NCBI GenBank assembly: GCA_009775605.1
Contig: VSPV01000060.1
Span: 1 to 14,749, forward strand
Length of the DNA: 14,749 nt
Direction of reading: 5' to 3'
Source: Paramuribaculum sp.
GTDB lineage: Bacteria > Bacteroidota > Bacteroidia > Bacteroidales > Muribaculaceae
The notes below the pieces were generated by a model. That model saw nothing but the letters and a program-made list of their open reading frames with translations. It was not told the DNA's origin and ran no database searches. Shown here piece after piece: positions 1 to 6,273 of the stretch; positions within the stretch are counted from its first letter, which is position 1, and each line of letters begins with the position of its first letter. The translations under genes were made by a program, and so were the position numbers.

Positions 1-85
1 GTCCCTGATGGGCGGCGAGGGCGGCGGTCTCGTAGCCGCCGGGACCCGCGCCGATAATTATTAGGTCGCTTCGGGTTATTGACAT
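1..85 (-). CDS. lpdA: Dihydrolipoamide dehydrogenase-like FAD protein, N-terminal fragment
   Basis: Only the first 28 codons are present; the gene runs off the left edge. The peptide begins MSITRSDLIIIGAGPGGYET, a beta strand followed by the GxGxxG dinucleotide-binding loop (GAGPGG, residues 12-17) that binds FAD in pyridine nucleotide-disulfide oxidoreductases. The GPGGYETA wording is typical of lipoamide dehydrogenase, the E3 subunit of 2-oxoacid dehydrogenase or glycine cleavage complexes, which reoxidises dihydrolipoamide with NAD+ in the cytoplasm. The redox-active CxxxxC motif that would settle the family lies outside the window, so a related flavoprotein such as a glutathione-reductase-like enzyme is possible. 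The ATG at 85 is the only sensible start. It follows an AT-rich tandem repeat and lies on the same strand as asnA, 73 bp beyond the asnA stop codon. Confidence 0.7.
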   Translation of the reverse strand, partial: MSITRSDLIIIGAGPGGYETAALAAHQG

Positions 86-103
86 GGGTGGTAGGGATAA
101 TTC

Positions 104-141
104 TTATAAGATTTATAAGATTTATAAGATTTATAAATCTT
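104..141. repeat. AT-rich 9-bp tandem repeat ending in a 16-bp palindrome
   Basis: Three exact copies of the 9-mer TTATAAGAT (104-112, 113-121, 122-130) are followed by a partial fourth, TTATAAATC (131-139). The last units form a perfect 16-bp palindrome, AAGATTTATAAATCTT, at 126-141. The array lies between the asnA stop and the lpdA start, both read leftward. It could destabilise the duplex, supply a weak promoter or terminator, or be a slippage-prone microsatellite; the sequence does not decide. No TAnnTTTG box is present in it. Confidence 0.9.
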
Positions 142-158
142 GCTTAAGTGCTGTTCGG

Positions 159-1193
159 TTAGATCAGTGTGATGCCAGCGGTGGCGCAGGCTTTGATCTG
201 CGATTCGGGCCAGAGGGAGGCCTGGACCTCGCCTATATGCGCTTTCTGCAGCAGGAACATGCACAGGCGGCTCTGCCCTATGCCTCCGCCGATTGACAAC
301 GGGAGTTCTCCATTAAGAAGCATGCTGTGGAACCGGAGCGACGCCCGTTCGGGACAACCGCACAACTCAAGCTGCCGGCGCATGGCTGCGGCGTCGACGC
401 GTATGCCCATCGACGAAAGTTCCATGGAAGTATCGAGCACGGGATCCCACACTATCAGATCGCCGTTCAACCCTGTGAACCCTTCCTCGTTGGGAGTGCT
501 CCAGTCGTCGTAGTCGGGAGCGCGGCGGTCGTGCGGACGGCCGTCGGACAGCGGCGCCCCGATTCCTATCACGAACACGGCTCCGAACCGGCGCGCGGCC
601 TCGCGTTCGCGCTGCTGCGGCGTGAGCCCCGGATATTCATCCAGAAGCTGCTGCGAGTGGATGAACGTAATTTCGCGCGGAAGTACCGGCGTGATATGCG
701 GGAACCGCTCATAAATCTCGGCCTCCACTCCAAGCATGGCGTCGTAAATATGTCTCACGGTCTCCTTCAGGTACGCAACAGTGCGGTCAGCCCGGGTGAT
801 GGTCTTCTCCCAGTCCCACTGGTCCACGTAGAGCGAATGCATATTGTCCAGCTCCTCAAAGGCGCGGATGGCATTCATGTCGGTATACAGGCCGAATCCC
901 GGCGCGATATCATAGGCCGCCAGCTTTGCGCGCTTCCATTTGGCAAGCGAATGGACCACCTCGGCCGTGGCACCACCCATGTCGGCCACGGGAAACGACA
1001 CCGCGCACTCCACGCCGTTAAGGTCGTCGTTCAGCCCCGTGCCTGACAGCACAAACAGCGGAGCCGTCACCCTCCGCAGCCGCAGCGAGGCCGCCAGTGC
1101 CGTCTGAAAACTGTCTTTAATCTGTTTGATCGCCACCTCGGTAGTCTCCGGCAGCAGCTTCTGCTTATATTTCTCAGGAATTATCAGTGCCAT
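159..1193 (-). CDS. asnA: Aspartate--ammonia ligase (asparagine synthetase A)
   Basis: This 344-residue protein makes L-asparagine from aspartate, ammonia and ATP in the cytoplasm, releasing AMP and pyrophosphate. It has the class II aminoacyl-tRNA-synthetase-like fold. Motifs that match AsnA along its whole length are VHSLAKWKR (80-88), YVDQWDWE (122-129), RAPDYDDWSTP (224-234), the GLNGD/VWDPVL block (241-253), ELSSMGIRVD (258-267) and SIGGGIGQSRL (300-310). Length is close to the roughly 330 residues of the E. coli enzyme. An open frame extends 147 codons upstream, but it runs antisense-frame through the kinase gene. The ATG at 1193 gives the expected AsnA N-terminus (MALIIPEKYKQKLLPET) and lies about 20 bp below a near-consensus promoter. 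The gene appears monocistronic or loosely linked to lpdA downstream. Confidence 0.96.
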   Translation of the reverse strand: MALIIPEKYKQKLLPETTEVAIKQIKDSFQTALAASLRLRRVTAPLFVLSGTGLNDDLNGVECAVSFPVADMGGATAEVVHSLAKWKRAKLAAYDIAPGFGLYTDMNAIRAFEELDNMHSLYVDQWDWEKTITRADRTVAYLKETVRHIYDAMLGVEAEIYERFPHITPVLPREITFIHSQQLLDEYPGLTPQQREREAARRFGAVFVIGIGAPLSDGRPHDRRAPDYDDWSTPNEEGFTGLNGDLIVWDPVLDTSMELSSMGIRVDAAAMRRQLELCGCPERASLRFHSMLLNGELPLSIGGGIGQSRLCMFLLQKAHIGEVQASLWPESQIKACATAGITLI

Positions 1194-1212
1194 AAAATCA
1201 ACTATTATCCTG

Positions 1213-1244
1213 CAAATATAACGGATTGGGGCACTTCTCACAAA
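1213..1244 (-). promoter_or_regulatory. Bacteroidota-type promoter of asnA
   Basis: Read on the minus strand, TTTG (1244-1241) is followed by a 20-base spacer and TATATTTG (1220-1213). This matches the TTTG-N19/20-TAnnTTTG consensus of the Bacteroides primary sigma factor. The asnA ATG lies 19 bases beyond the -7 box, giving a short leader. The promoter sits in the 83-bp gap between the kinase stop and asnA, so asnA need not depend on kinase transcription. Confidence 0.8.
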
Positions 1245-1276
1245 TAATCTCCTTCGCGGGCAGAGATTTATGTGCT

Positions 1277-2263
1277 TCAGGGGAGGGTGATGGCGAAGGT
1301 GGTGCCGGAGGGGGAGGTGGAGAGGAGGCGGAGGGTGCCGCCGTGGAGCCTTACTATCTGGCTGCTGAGGCAGAGCCCTACGCCGCTGCCGCCGGGTTTG
1401 GTGGTGACGAAGGGCTGGAACAGGGAGTCGCGGATGCGGGCGTCCATGCCGCAGCCGTTGTCGGCCACGGTGATGTAGGGGCGGCCGTCGGATACGGAGG
1501 CGGTGACCGTGACTTCGGGCCGTTGGGTACCCTGAACCGCGTCGAGGGCGTTGCGCACAAGGTTTATCATCGCCTGGCCCATGAGAGCGCTGTCGATGCA
1601 TAACCTCATTTCTTTTCCGGCCGAAAAGCGGCATGTGTCCTCCGGCAGACCTCTTTCGGCGGTTTCCGCTACGGCCGATTGCCGGATGCGTCGGAAAAAG
1701 TCGGTGGCGCGGATCTCCTCCCGTTCGGGCGGGGGGAGGTGTGTGAGGCTGTGGTAGGAGTCGAGAAAGCGCTTTATGCCCTGGCTCTGCGCGCTTATCA
1801 CCCCGAGGGCTTCGCGGAGCTGCTCGCCGCTGTATTTCTCAGGGTTTCGCTCCATGTCGAAAGCCAGCGCCGAGATGGGTGTCATGGAATTGCGCATCTC
1901 GTGGGTCATTACGCGCAGTATGCGGTCGTAATATATCTTGCCGGTCTCGATTTCGCGGAGGTTTGCGTGATACAGTTCCACTATGCGGTTCATTGCGCGA
2001 GCCATGCCGCAGAGAGAGGCGTCGGCGTTGCCGAAGTCAAACTGCAGGGTGGTGTCGTTCATCTCCAGCGCGCTCACGAAAGTGGACATCACGTCAATGA
2101 GTTTCCAGACGAGCCGTGCCAGCGCGCCCGCGCATACGGCTGCCGCCACGGAGGCGAAAGTGGCCTGAGGCCACAGCCCGGCCGTGTACAGCCATGTGGC
2201 AGCGGCCGCCAATGCGGCCACCGCGATGAGAAGAAGGGTGAAATTCAGCCGGAAGTGTCTCAT
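1277..2263 (-). CDS. Membrane sensor histidine kinase
   Basis: This 328-residue kinase most likely senses a membrane or envelope signal and phosphorylates the response regulator encoded just upstream. Two hydrophobic segments (about 8-28 and 35-55) are separated by only a few residues, so there is almost no periplasmic domain. A signalling linker of about 60 residues follows. The H-box THEMRNSMTPI contains the phospho-acceptor His121. The ATPase domain has an N-box NLVRNALDA (234-242), G1 DNGCGM (268-273), F-box FQPFVTTK (282-289) and G2 GGSGVGL (291-297). The form resembles the NtrY/AtoS-like kinases common in Bacteroidota. The start codon overlaps the regulator stop as ATGA (2260-2263), which indicates translational coupling. 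The short extracytoplasmic loop suggests sensing within the membrane, or through the divergent transporter, rather than by a periplasmic ligand domain. Confidence 0.93.
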   Translation of the reverse strand: MRHFRLNFTLLLIAVAALAAAATWLYTAGLWPQATFASVAAAVCAGALARLVWKLIDVMSTFVSALEMNDTTLQFDFGNADASLCGMARAMNRIVELYHANLREIETGKIYYDRILRVMTHEMRNSMTPISALAFDMERNPEKYSGEQLREALGVISAQSQGIKRFLDSYHSLTHLPPPEREEIRATDFFRRIRQSAVAETAERGLPEDTCRFSAGKEMRLCIDSALMGQAMINLVRNALDAVQGTQRPEVTVTASVSDGRPYITVADNGCGMDARIRDSLFQPFVTTKPGGSGVGLCLSSQIVRLHGGTLRLLSTSPSGTTFAITLP

Positions 2264-2838
2264 TTCTTTTTCAGGAGATTATAAAGTGTCTGCCGGTTTA
2301 CGCCCAGACGCTGCGCGGCCGCGCTCAGGTTGCCGCCGCATCCGGCTATCACTTCGTTGATGTGTTCGGTCTTAATCTGGTCGAGGGTCATGGCGGCTCT
2401 CTCGCTGTCGCGCCTCTGGAGTTCCAGCGCCTTGCCCATCGCCTGGCGTTCTTTTTTGGCCTGGCGGTTGGCGGCTACGGCGCGGCGCAGCTTGGCTTTC
2501 AGCTCGTCGTTATCCCAGGGTTTGGTCACGAAGTCCTCCGCGCCGAGTTTCATGGCCTCCACAGCCAGGGGGACATCGCCGAACGCGGTTATCAGCACCA
2601 CCGCTGGCGCGTCGGGGCTCTCCTTTATGCGTCGGAGCCAGAACAGACCGTCGGCACCGTCGAGGCGCCCGTTGTCGAAGTTCATGTCAAGAAGCACCGC
2701 ATCGGTGTTGCCGCCCTGAAGCAGAGCCGGAATAAGCTGAGGGTTACCCACGGCGGCAATCTCGCAGTCTTCGTCGGCCAGAACGAGCCGCAGCGTGGTT
2801 CTCACCGCCGGATTATCGTCGATTATCAGAATTTTCAT
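2260..2838 (-). CDS. Response regulator, REC plus Fis-type helix-turn-helix, no AAA+ domain
   Basis: This 192-residue cytoplasmic DNA-binding regulator is the partner of the downstream kinase. The receiver domain (about 1-120) shows the acidic pair D8/D9, phospho-acceptor D51 in VLLDMNF, T84 and K106 (TKP). A charged linker (about 121-150) leads to a C-terminal Fis-family helix-turn-helix, GGNLSAAAQRLGVNRQTLYN, followed by LLKKK. NtrC-type regulators of about 440-460 residues carry a sigma-54-activating AAA+ domain between these parts; here it is absent, giving the two-domain RegA/PrrA/ActR architecture. The protein should therefore act on ordinary sigma-factor promoters. It is divergent from the efflux operon across a 163-bp region with two dyads, and it probably controls that operon and itself. 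Confidence 0.93.
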   Translation of the reverse strand: MKILIIDDNPAVRTTLRLVLADEDCEIAAVGNPQLIPALLQGGNTDAVLLDMNFDNGRLDGADGLFWLRRIKESPDAPAVVLITAFGDVPLAVEAMKLGAEDFVTKPWDNDELKAKLRRAVAANRQAKKERQAMGKALELQRRDSERAAMTLDQIKTEHINEVIAGCGGNLSAAAQRLGVNRQTLYNLLKKK

Positions 2839-2842
2839 GACG

Positions 2843-2872
2843 CAAAATTATAACTAATAGGGTCACCGGCAA
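2843..2872 (-). promoter_or_regulatory. Promoter of the regulator-kinase operon
   Basis: On the minus strand TTG (2872-2870) is separated by 19 bases from TAATTTTG (2850-2843), a good TTTG-N19-TAnnTTTG match. Only four bases lie between the -7 box and the ATG at 2838, so the transcript is predicted to be leaderless or nearly so. Confidence 0.75.
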
Positions 2873-2911
2873 CCCCCGGGCGGGTGAAAAACGGGCTTCC
2901 GGCCAGGGAGA

Positions 2912-2928
2912 TGTCTAAAAATTAGACA
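2912..2928. promoter_or_regulatory. Candidate operator: perfect 7-3-7 inverted repeat
   Basis: TGTCTAA-AAA-TTAGACA is a perfect inverted repeat with 7-bp arms and a 3-bp spacer. Its centre (2920) is 82 bp from the first base of each divergent start codon (2838 and 3002), exactly at the midpoint. Size and symmetry suit a dimeric Fis-type helix-turn-helix protein, and the neighbouring response regulator is the obvious candidate. At about -80 from both predicted start sites it is placed for activation from upstream of both promoters. Binding by this regulator is inferred. Confidence 0.65.
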
Positions 2929-2965
2929 ATCTTAAGCCCGAAAATGCAGTTTGTGGGGAAGCGTC

Positions 2966-2989
2966 ACGGCGGCGATGTTCCGCCGCCGT
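2966..2989. promoter_or_regulatory. Perfect 9-bp-arm inverted repeat inside the tolC-like promoter
   Basis: ACGGCGGCG (2966-2974) and its exact reverse complement CGCCGCCGT (2981-2989) flank a 6-bp spacer, ATGTTC. The dyad fills the -33 to -7 interval of the efflux operon promoter, and its last base is the first base of the -7 box. It could be a repressor or activator site, or a structure-forming element in DNA. A transcript starting near 3002 would not contain it, so an RNA hairpin in the mRNA leader is unlikely. Confidence 0.6.
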
Positions 2990-2996
2990 AAATTTG
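2989..2996 (+). promoter_or_regulatory. -7 box of the efflux operon
   Basis: TAAATTTG matches TAnnTTTG and ends five bases before the ATG at 3002. No TTG or TTTG occurs at the expected -33 position (about 2965-2969), where GC-rich dyad sequence lies instead. A good -7 box without a -33 box fits a promoter that needs an activator, and a transcript with almost no leader. Confidence 0.65.
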
Positions 2997-3001
2997 CCTC
3001 C

Positions 3002-4297
3002 ATGAAACTTCAATCAGCAATCATCATCATTTCATTGCTCGCAGGGCAGGGCGCGCGCGCCGCCATGACACTCAATGACTGTCTGGTGTATGCCCGCGAC
3101 CATGCCCACAGCAATATCCTGGGGCGGCTCGACGTGGAGAAGGCGGCTGCCGAAAAGCGCATGGCCCTCTCGGGGCTGCTCCCTGACGTGAGCTTCTCAT
3201 CAAACGGCAACATAAGCTTCGGCCGCAATATTGACCCCGAGACGAACACCTACGACAACCGCCAGACCCTCTCCACCGGTTTCGGCATTGGCATGACGCT
3301 GCCGGTGTTTGACGGACTGGTCAACGTCAACAATCTGAAAGCCGCCCGCGTGGCCCAGCTGCGGCGCGAGCATGCGGCGTCGGCCGAACGCGATCTTGTG
3401 TCGCTTGAGGTAATCAGGTCGTTCTACAATGTGTCTTACTGCAAGGCGATGGTGGAGCAGATGCGCCACCAGCTCGAGCGCGACAGCACCGATCTGGCCG
3501 CCACAGAGCGCGGGGAGCGTCTGGGGATGCGCAGCGGGGCCGATGTGGCCGAGCTTCAGGCGCTCGTGGCTGCCGACGAATATGAGCTTGCCAACCAGCG
3601 AGGGCTGCTTGCCAAGGCCTATCTGGGCCTGCGGAGCGCAATGGGCATGAATCCCACCGACGAACCTCTCGACCTTATAGAAGAGGACGCGGCCGAGGGC
3701 AACCGCGGCCACTACGGTGAGCATCCGCGCATAGCAGCGGCACGCCTGGAACTGCGCGAGAGCGAATATGCGCTCAGAGCGGCCCGTGGCGCTTTCTCGC
3801 CCCGCATCTCGCTCAATGCCGGAATATCCACGTCGTACTACAGGATGATGCATTCCGGGGTGCCTATGCCCAAGTTCAGCCACCAGTGGCACGACAACAT
3901 GGGCGAGTATGTGGGGTTCACGGTGTCAATCCCCCTCTTCACCGGGCTGTCACTGTCCGGAAAGCTCAAGCGCGCCAAAATAGAGGTGCGTGAAGGCCGC
4001 GTGAAACTCAGCCAGACGGAATATGAGATAGGGAAGGCCACAGCCGAGGCCGCGCTCGACTATGCCACAGCCGACGCCGAGATGACCGCGGCCTCACGGC
4101 GGCTAGAGGCCGAGAAAATAGCCTACGAGGCCGTGCGCCGCAAGTTCGAACTGGGAGGCGCCTCGCCAGTGGAGCTCTACACCTCCGGAACCAAGCTTGC
4201 CACCGCGCGCGCCAACTATGAGGGAAAACGCATTGCAAAAATCATAAGCCGGATAACACTCGATTACTATCACGGCGAAAAACTGATAAAAGAGTAA
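3002..4297 (+). CDS. TolC-family outer membrane efflux channel
   Basis: This 431-residue protein is the outer-membrane exit duct of the tripartite efflux system encoded by this operon. It begins with a Sec signal peptide (about 1-20, ending ...GQGARA with an A-x-A-type cleavage site). Two outer-membrane-efflux repeats follow, rich in long amphipathic helices with alanine and heptad patterns. The beta-strand segment LSTGFGIGMTLPVFDGLVN and its second-repeat counterpart GFTVSIPLFTGL are hallmark strand-turn motifs of Bacteroidota TolC homologues. Length is typical (about 430-480). An upstream TTG could extend the frame by 17 codons, but the ATG at 3002 starts the signal peptide directly and lies beside the -7 box. 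The adaptor gene follows 21 bp downstream. Confidence 0.93.
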   Translation: MKLQSAIIIISLLAGQGARAAMTLNDCLVYARDHAHSNILGRLDVEKAAAEKRMALSGLLPDVSFSSNGNISFGRNIDPETNTYDNRQTLSTGFGIGMTLPVFDGLVNVNNLKAARVAQLRREHAASAERDLVSLEVIRSFYNVSYCKAMVEQMRHQLERDSTDLAATERGERLGMRSGADVAELQALVAADEYELANQRGLLAKAYLGLRSAMGMNPTDEPLDLIEEDAAEGNRGHYGEHPRIAAARLELRESEYALRAARGAFSPRISLNAGISTSYYRMMHSGVPMPKFSHQWHDNMGEYVGFTVSIPLFTGLSLSGKLKRAKIEVREGRVKLSQTEYEIGKATAEAALDYATADAEMTAASRRLEAEKIAYEAVRRKFELGGASPVELYTSGTKLATARANYEGKRIAKIISRITLDYYHGEKLIKE

Positions 4298-4315
4298 GAC
4301 TGATAAAAGAGTAAG
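4282..4315. repeat. 17-bp tandem duplication at the channel-adaptor junction
   Basis: The 17-mer ACTGATAAAAGAGTAAG occurs twice in tandem (4282-4298 and 4299-4315). The first copy contains the TAA stop of the TolC-like gene. The second copy forms most of the spacer and provides an AAGAG purine stretch a few bases before the adaptor ATG, so the duplication may have lengthened the intergenic gap while duplicating a weak ribosome-binding site. Confidence 0.85.
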
Positions 4316-4318
4316 ACT

Positions 4319-5572
4319 ATGGATATAGAAATAAAGCGGAAGCATCCGATGTTAAAAAAGTATGGATGGTGGGCGGCTGCAGGCGCGGCGGTGATAGCAG
4401 CTGTGGTATGGGCGGTGGTCTCGTCGGGGACATCGACCTACGAAGCCAAGGCCGACACAATGGTTATCGGCGAAGTGACCGAAGGACTGTTCAATGACTA
4501 CATACGCATCAATGGCCGGATAGAGACCGGGATGACGGTGCAGATCTCGGCCCTCGAGACGGGAATCGTTGAGTCAAAGGTTAAGGAAGAGGGCGCTATG
4601 GTGTTGCCCGGCGATGTGATACTCACCCTGCGCAACCCCGGTCTGCGGCAGCAGATTCTTGACTCGGAGTCGCAGCTTGCCGAACGTCAGAACATGTTGC
4701 GCGATACCGAGCTTGCAATGGAAAAGGAGCGGCTGCAAATCAAGCAGGACCTGCTGGCAGCGCGCACCGACCTCAACCGCAAGCGGCGTCTGGCCACTCA
4801 GCAGACCGAACTTTACAACGAGCGCCTGACCTCCCGCGAGGACTACCTGAAGGCCTGTGAGGACTATGAGCTGGCGCGCGAGAACCTGGAACTGCTCCAG
4901 AGCCGTCAGCATCAGGACTCGCTCTACCGCTCCGTTCAGCTCGGGATGATGCGCGAGAGCCTTCAGAACATGCGCGAGAACTTCGCGCTGGTGCGTCAGC
5001 GCGCCGACAATCTCAATATACGCGCCTCCCATGCCGGACAGCTCGGCAGCCTCAATGCCGAACTCGGCCAGAATATCAGCGCCGGTCAGCAGGTGGGCCA
5101 GATAAACATTCTCGACAATTACAAGCTCGCGGTGCAGATAGACGAGCATTATATAGACCGCGTGTCGGCCGGGCTGCAGGGATGCGCGCGCCGTGGCGGC
5201 AAGGAGATTCCCGTTACGGTGAGCAAGGTGTATCCCGAGGTGTCGGAAGGGCATTTCCGCGCCGACCTCACCATCGACGGCGAGCTGCCTGCCAATCCGC
5301 GCGTGGGGCAGACCTATCCGGTAGATCTGATGCTCGGAGAGTCTGCCGGGGCCGTACTGGTGCCGAAAGGGTCATTCTTCCAGTCGACAGGCGGCAAGTG
5401 GATTTACGTAATCGCCCCCGACGGCCGGTCGGCCACACGCCGCGAAATCTCCATAGGCCGCCAGAACCCACAGTTCTATGAGGTGACCTCAGGTCTCGAG
5501 CCTGGAGAGCGCGTGATAATAAGCTCATACAACAACTACGGTGATGTTGACAAAATAATAATCGATAAATAA
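4319..5572 (+). CDS. Efflux periplasmic adaptor (HlyD/MacA-like membrane fusion protein)
   Basis: This 417-residue adaptor links the inner-membrane permease to the TolC-like channel through the periplasm. A short basic N-terminus precedes one membrane anchor (about 17-36). The first lipoyl/barrel-sandwich half is about 64-105 (ISALETGIVESKVKEEGAMVLPGD). A long charged coiled-coil hairpin spans about 108-232, and the second lipoyl half follows (SHAGQLGSLNAELGQNISAGQQ, in part). Beta-barrel and membrane-proximal domains end with the LVPKGSFFQSTGGKWIYVI and GLEPGERVIISSY wording typical of the family. It is anchored by a transmembrane helix rather than a lipid, since there is no lipobox. The ATG at 4319 follows the duplicated AAGAG. 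The gene lies 21 bp after the channel gene and 16 bp before the ATPase, so one operon is very likely. Confidence 0.93.
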   Translation: MDIEIKRKHPMLKKYGWWAAAGAAVIAAVVWAVVSSGTSTYEAKADTMVIGEVTEGLFNDYIRINGRIETGMTVQISALETGIVESKVKEEGAMVLPGDVILTLRNPGLRQQILDSESQLAERQNMLRDTELAMEKERLQIKQDLLAARTDLNRKRRLATQQTELYNERLTSREDYLKACEDYELARENLELLQSRQHQDSLYRSVQLGMMRESLQNMRENFALVRQRADNLNIRASHAGQLGSLNAELGQNISAGQQVGQINILDNYKLAVQIDEHYIDRVSAGLQGCARRGGKEIPVTVSKVYPEVSEGHFRADLTIDGELPANPRVGQTYPVDLMLGESAGAVLVPKGSFFQSTGGKWIYVIAPDGRSATRREISIGRQNPQFYEVTSGLEPGERVIISSYNNYGDVDKIIIDK

Positions 5573-5588
5573 TAAATCCTGAAAAATC

Positions 5589-6272
5589 ATGAATATAGAA
5601 ATCAAAAACCTGAAAAAGGTGTTCCGTTCCGACAGCGTGCAGACCATAGCTCTCAACGGCGTGTCGCTCAGTGTGGACGACGGCGAATTTGTGGCCGTGA
5701 TGGGGCCCTCGGGCTGCGGTAAATCAACTTTGCTCAACATCCTCGGCCTTCTGGATAATCCCACATCGGGAGAATATCTGCTTGGCGACACCGAGGTGGG
5801 TTCGCTGCGCGAAAGCCAGCGCACGGCGTGGCGTCGTGGCCGGATAGGCTTCATATTCCAGTCGTTCAACCTCATAGAGGAGATGAATATCCGCGATAAC
5901 ATCATGCTTCCGCTCAACAGCCTCGACCTTCCGAAGGCCGAGAAGAACCGCCGCGTTGACGAGGCCATGCGCCGCATGGGCATAGCCCACCGCAGCCGTC
6001 ATTATCCCTCGCAGCTCTCGGGCGGTCAGCAGCAGAGAGCCGCCATAGCACGCGCCATCGTATCGGAACCGGGCCTGATACTTGCCGACGAGCCTACCGG
6101 AAACCTCGACTCCCGCAACGGCGCCGAGGTGATGGAACTGCTCTCGGAGCTGCACCGCGCCGGGGCCACGATAGTCATGGTGACTCATTCGCAAAAAGAT
6201 GCGGCGCTGGCCGACCGCATAATCAATCTTTTCGACGGCCAGATAGTGGAGAATCTTAACGACAGAATGTGA
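5589..6272 (+). CDS. ABC transporter ATP-binding protein, MacB/LolD type
   Basis: This 227-residue cytoplasmic ATPase powers the permease encoded immediately downstream. All ABC motifs are intact: Walker A GPSGCGKST (39-47), Q-loop Q91 (FIFQSFNL), signature LSGGQ (143-147), Walker B LILADE with catalytic E168, D-loop NLD (172-174) and H-switch H200 (VMVTH). The sequence reads like the MacB/LolD/FtsE subfamily that serves FtsX-type mechanotransmission permeases. These work with a periplasmic adaptor and a TolC exit duct instead of moving substrate through the membrane domain. The stop codon is separated by a single base from the permease start, so the two are translationally linked. Substrate is not evident; antibiotics, peptides, lipids or siderophores are all known for this class. 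Confidence 0.95.
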   Translation: MNIEIKNLKKVFRSDSVQTIALNGVSLSVDDGEFVAVMGPSGCGKSTLLNILGLLDNPTSGEYLLGDTEVGSLRESQRTAWRRGRIGFIFQSFNLIEEMNIRDNIMLPLNSLDLPKAEKNRRVDEAMRRMGIAHRSRHYPSQLSGGQQQRAAIARAIVSEPGLILADEPTGNLDSRNGAEVMELLSELHRAGATIVMVTHSQKDAALADRIINLFDGQIVENLNDRM

Positions 6273-6273
6273 C

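Noticed and set aside
104..141. A CRISPR array.
   Set aside because: Units are 9 bp in direct tandem with no spacers.
1226..1603. A glycine/alanine-rich plus-strand frame opposite the kinase.
   Set aside because: It is a GC-rich antisense shadow of the well-supported kinase gene.
1194..1634. A 147-codon upstream extension of the asnA frame (to 491 residues).
   Set aside because: It reads out of frame through the kinase gene, has low-complexity Arg/His/Pro composition and lies above the asnA promoter; AsnA is normally about 330-345 residues.
2839..3001. A sigma-54 promoter for the efflux operon.
   Set aside because: No clear GG-N10-GC pair is placed correctly, and the regulator lacks the AAA+ domain needed to activate sigma-54.
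3200..3892. Long minus-strand frame opposite the TolC-like gene.
   Set aside because: Third-position GC keeps the antisense frame open; the plus strand has a signal peptide and family motifs.
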